The notes below the pieces were generated by a model. The model was not told the origin of the DNA. It saw only the letters and a list, made by a program, of their open reading frames with translations, and did no database searches. From an uncultured Mycoplasmatota bacterium (GTDB lineage: Bacteria > Bacillota_I > Bacilli_A > RF39 > UBA660), in NCBI GenBank assembly GCA_900543675.1, contig UQRY01000027.1, positions 1 through 23,999 on the forward strand: a DNA stretch of 23,999 bases, given 5' to 3'. Below are positions 22,059-23,999 of this stretch, in pieces (within the stretch, counting starts at the first letter, position 1; each line of letters starts with the position of its first letter). A program made the translations under genes and the position numbers.

Positions 22059-22502
22059 ATGATATCTGTATTTTTAGGTGGAACTTGTAATCAATCAACT
22101 TGAAGAGATGAGTTATTAACTATGCTTGATCAGGATAAAGTTAAGGCTTTTAATCCAGTTGTAGATGATTGGAATGAAGAAGCACAAATAAATGAAGATT
22201 GGCATAAAGCGAATGATGATTTTTGCCTATATGTTTTAACGCCAGAAATGACAGGAATATATAGTATTTTTGAAGTGGCTGATGATAGTAATAAACGTTC
22301 TGATAGAACAATATTTTGTGTACTTCCAGAGAGAAATGGAAAAACCTTTAGTATCGTTCTTCAAAAAAATTTCTTAAAAATAGAAAAAGATTTAATCAGA
22401 AATGGAGCTAAAGGTTGTGAGTCGTTAGAAGAAATGGCAATGTTTCTTAACACTTATGAATTACAGCATTCTAATTCTAACTTATCAAAGGTATATAAAT
22501 AA
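22059..22502 (+). pseudogene. Nucleoside 2-deoxyribosyltransferase-like protein interrupted by TGA
   Basis: Read from ATG 22059, the sequence gives MISVFLGGTCNQST, then TGA (22101-22103), then RDELL in the same frame to 22502, 147 residues in all. The family, nucleoside 2-deoxyribosyltransferase-like, opens with VFLGGTCNxSxWR, so the TGA sits at the conserved Trp and is one base change from TGG. Downstream, CLYVLTPEMTGIYSIFEVAD with a conserved Glu and NGKTFSIV match the family. Other genes here end in TGA, so Trp decoding is unlikely to be genome-wide. This is either a nonsense mutation, a sequence error or read-through. The piece from ATG 22122 alone lacks the nucleotide-binding loop. Confidence 0.7.
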
Positions 22503-22540
22503 TTTTTTTAAATGAAATAAATTGGGTTGTGAGGATAATG

Positions 22541-23644
22541 ATGAAAAGAAAGAAAATTAGAAAAAAAAGGGTTATTTATTTTATTGCTTTTACTAGTATT
22601 ATTGTGATTATCATTATTGGACTTATTTCGTATTTTTCTTTAGGAGATGTTCATTTAGAGATTAAGGAAGTAGGCGTTAATCAGGCAGTAAAACTTTCTG
22701 ATATTGCTTCTTGTTCTAGTGGTGAACTTTTAGATCCTGATAGAATAGTAGATACTTCTTCACTTGGAAAAAAAGATATAGAAGTTCAGTGCAAAAATTC
22801 TTTGGGACATGTTAAAACTAGTTCTTTTGAGCTGATTGTACGCGATTATACTGCGCCAGTTATTTCTTTTTCGGAAGAGTTGTCAACTACGGTAGGAACG
22901 CCTATTGATCTATTGGCAAATGTAACTGCTTCTGATAATGTTGATTTAGATGTTAAAGTTTCTGTTGATGGTGAATATTCTTTTGATCAAGAAGGAGAGT
23001 ATACGCTTTATTATGTAGCTAAGGATTCATCGGGAAATGAGACTAAAAATAAATTTATTTTAAAAGTAGAGGAGGATAATACCATGAGAACTGCTAATGG
23101 ATATTCTATTGTAGTAGAAAATGGTGTTACGTATATTGATGGGGTTTTGATAGTCAATAAGACTTATTCGTTACCGTCTAGTTATGGAAATGGCTTAACG
23201 GATGAAGTGTCTACTGCTTTTCAAAAAATGAAAAATGCAGCTACTAAAGATGGGATAACTCTTTCTATTATTAGTGGTTATCGTTCTTATAGCCGACAAG
23301 ATACCATTTATCACAATTATGTTCAACGTGATGGAAAGAGTGAAGCGGATACATATTCAGCACGTCCAGGTCATTCTGAACATCAAAGTGGATTAGCTTT
23401 TGATTTAAATAGTTTAGAATCTTCTTTTGCGAATACCAAAGAGGGTAAATGGTTAAATGAGCATGCTTATGAATACGGGTTTATTTTGCGTTATCCTAAA
23501 GGTAAAACTAATGAGACAGGTTATGTCTATGAACCATGGCATTTTCGTTATGTAGGTGAAGAGTTAGCCAAAAAATTATATAATGATGGTAATTGGATAA
23601 CTTTAGAAGCGTATTTTGGAGTTACTAGTCAGTATAGTGAATGA
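22541..23644 (+). CDS. Membrane-anchored Ig-like plus VanY-type D,D-carboxypeptidase
   Basis: This protein of about 367 residues has an N-terminal basic segment and one membrane helix (VIYFIAFTSIIVIIIIGLISY), a segment with two Cys, a bacterial Ig-like repeat (DYTAPVISFSEELSTTVG to KDSSGNETKNKFILKV, about 105-175), and a C-terminal M15B/VanY peptidase domain (about 205-350). Peptidase motifs are IISGYRSYSRQ, RPGHSEHQSGLAFDL (zinc His and Asp), YGFILRYPKGK and EPWHFRYVG (zinc His). It would trim the terminal D-Ala from peptidoglycan stems outside the cell. Resistance to vancomycin should not be inferred: no vanA/vanH-type genes are near. The start is uncertain (GTG 22529, ATG 22538 or ATG 22541); ATG 22541 has the best spacing to GAGG. 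Confidence 0.9.
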   Translation: MKRKKIRKKRVIYFIAFTSIIVIIIIGLISYFSLGDVHLEIKEVGVNQAVKLSDIASCSSGELLDPDRIVDTSSLGKKDIEVQCKNSLGHVKTSSFELIVRDYTAPVISFSEELSTTVGTPIDLLANVTASDNVDLDVKVSVDGEYSFDQEGEYTLYYVAKDSSGNETKNKFILKVEEDNTMRTANGYSIVVENGVTYIDGVLIVNKTYSLPSSYGNGLTDEVSTAFQKMKNAATKDGITLSIISGYRSYSRQDTIYHNYVQRDGKSEADTYSARPGHSEHQSGLAFDLNSLESSFANTKEGKWLNEHAYEYGFILRYPKGKTNETGYVYEPWHFRYVGEELAKKLYNDGNWITLEAYFGVTSQYSE

Positions 23645-23663
23645 TAAATCTATTATTTTAGTA

Positions 23664-23692
23664 TTTTCATAATGAAGGAAATACGGTATAAT
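23664..23692 (+). promoter_or_regulatory. Promoter of the tRNA-Leu/tRNA-Val pair
   Basis: TTTTCA (23664-23669), 17-bp spacer, TATAAT (23687-23692), about 10 bp before tRNA-Leu. Confidence 0.65.
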
Positions 23693-23702
23693 AAATTTAT
23701 CT

Positions 23703-23788
23703 GTGAGGATGGCGGAATGGTAGACGCGCTACTTTGAGGGGGTAGTGGCCTTACGGCTGTGGGAGTTCAAGTCTCCTTCTTCACACCA
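23703..23788 (+). tRNA. tRNA-Leu(GAG)
   Basis: A class II tRNA with a long variable arm (GGCC..GGCT region). Acceptor GTGAGGA/TCTTCAC, anticodon loop TTGAGGG with anticodon GAG, T-arm GGGAG TTCAAGT CTCCT, encoded ACCA end. Confidence 0.93.
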
Positions 23789-23791
23789 TAT

Positions 23792-23868
23792 GGGTGATTA
23801 GCTCAGTTGGTTAGAGTGCTTGCTTGACGTGCAAGAGGTCATAGGTTCGAGTCCTATACCACCCACCA
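23792..23868 (+). tRNA. tRNA-Val(GAC)
   Basis: Acceptor GGGTGAT/ACCACCC (A-C mismatch at the sixth pair), D-stem GCTC/GAGT, anticodon stem CTTGC/GCAAG, loop TTGACGT with anticodon GAC, T-arm ATAGG TTCGAGT CCTAT, encoded ACCA. It is 3 bp after tRNA-Leu, so the two are co-transcribed. Confidence 0.93.
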
Positions 23869-23910
23869 TTTTAGAAATTTATTCGAAAAGCTCGAACTTT
23901 TGATAGAGAA

Positions 23911-23940
23911 ATCAGTCAAAAATGATTGATTTTTTGTTTT
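23911..23940 (+). terminator. Terminator of the tRNA-Leu/Val unit
   Basis: ATCAGTC (23911-23917) pairs with GATTGAT (23924-23930) and is followed by TTTTTGTTTT. Nothing further is recognised from 23941 to the window end. Confidence 0.75.
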
Positions 23941-23999
23941 TATAAGGTTGTGTTAAACGAAATGACTGATAAAAATTTATATAAATATAAGTCAGTAAT

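Noticed and set aside
22059..22502. Genome-wide reading of TGA as Trp (Mycoplasma-type code)
   Set aside because: comEA, comEC and avd end naturally at TGA, and all other long genes use TGG for Trp with no internal TGA.

Overview
The window looks like chromosomal DNA of an AT-rich, low-GC Gram-positive bacterium (Bacillota, probably an uncultured Bacilli-type gut lineage). The evidence is low GC in most genes, purine-rich Shine-Dalgarno sites, short U-tailed terminators, SipW-type surface proteins, a YjcZ-like small protein, comEA/comEC, and tRNAs with encoded CCA. TGA is used as a stop (comEA, comEC, avd), so the code is the standard one. The taxonomic placement is inference.

Positions 1-6700 hold the main find: a diversity-generating retroelement (DGR). 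It has (i) a surface-anchored target protein (961-2688) whose C-terminal C-type-lectin-like segment carries the variable repeat VR (2499-2608); (ii) a 110-bp template repeat TR (2767-2876) that differs from VR at 13 sites, every one a TR adenine; (iii) a compact three-gene set of a MutS-domain-I-like protein (4836-5243), an Avd-like four-helix protein (5233-5580) and a DGR-type reverse transcriptase (5567-6690). A short SipW-type exported protein (424-936) precedes the target in the same operon. Two things suggest the cassette may be impaired: an IS110/IS1111-family element (about 3241-4732, reversed) separates TR from the accessory/RT genes, and the RT reading frame is broken by one base at an A5 run. 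The IS transposase frame is also broken at an A5 run, so sequence error, decay or frameshifting are all possible.

Positions 6701-12655 hold housekeeping genes: peptide deformylase and a YjcZ-like gene on the minus strand, then an FtsW-type SEDS polymerase, the DNA-uptake pair comEA-comEC, an HD-domain protein and tRNA-Arg(CCT) on the minus strand.

Positions 12700-21800 hold mostly single genes, each with its own promoter and terminator: a DUF2130-type coiled-coil/nuclease-fold protein, a small membrane protein, a phosphoglycerate-mutase-like protein with altered active-site residues, a short-chain dehydrogenase, several membrane proteins (one with a lytic-transglycosylase-like tail), a membrane-anchored thioredoxin-fold protein, a second HD-domain paralog, and a membrane protein fused to a papain-like domain.

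Positions 21845-23999 hold tRNA-Thr(GGT), a deoxyribosyltransferase-like gene interrupted by an in-frame TGA, a membrane-anchored Ig-like plus VanY-type D,D-carboxypeptidase, and tRNA-Leu(GAG) and tRNA-Val(GAC). All assignments come from reading the sequence and recognising motifs; no database search was run.
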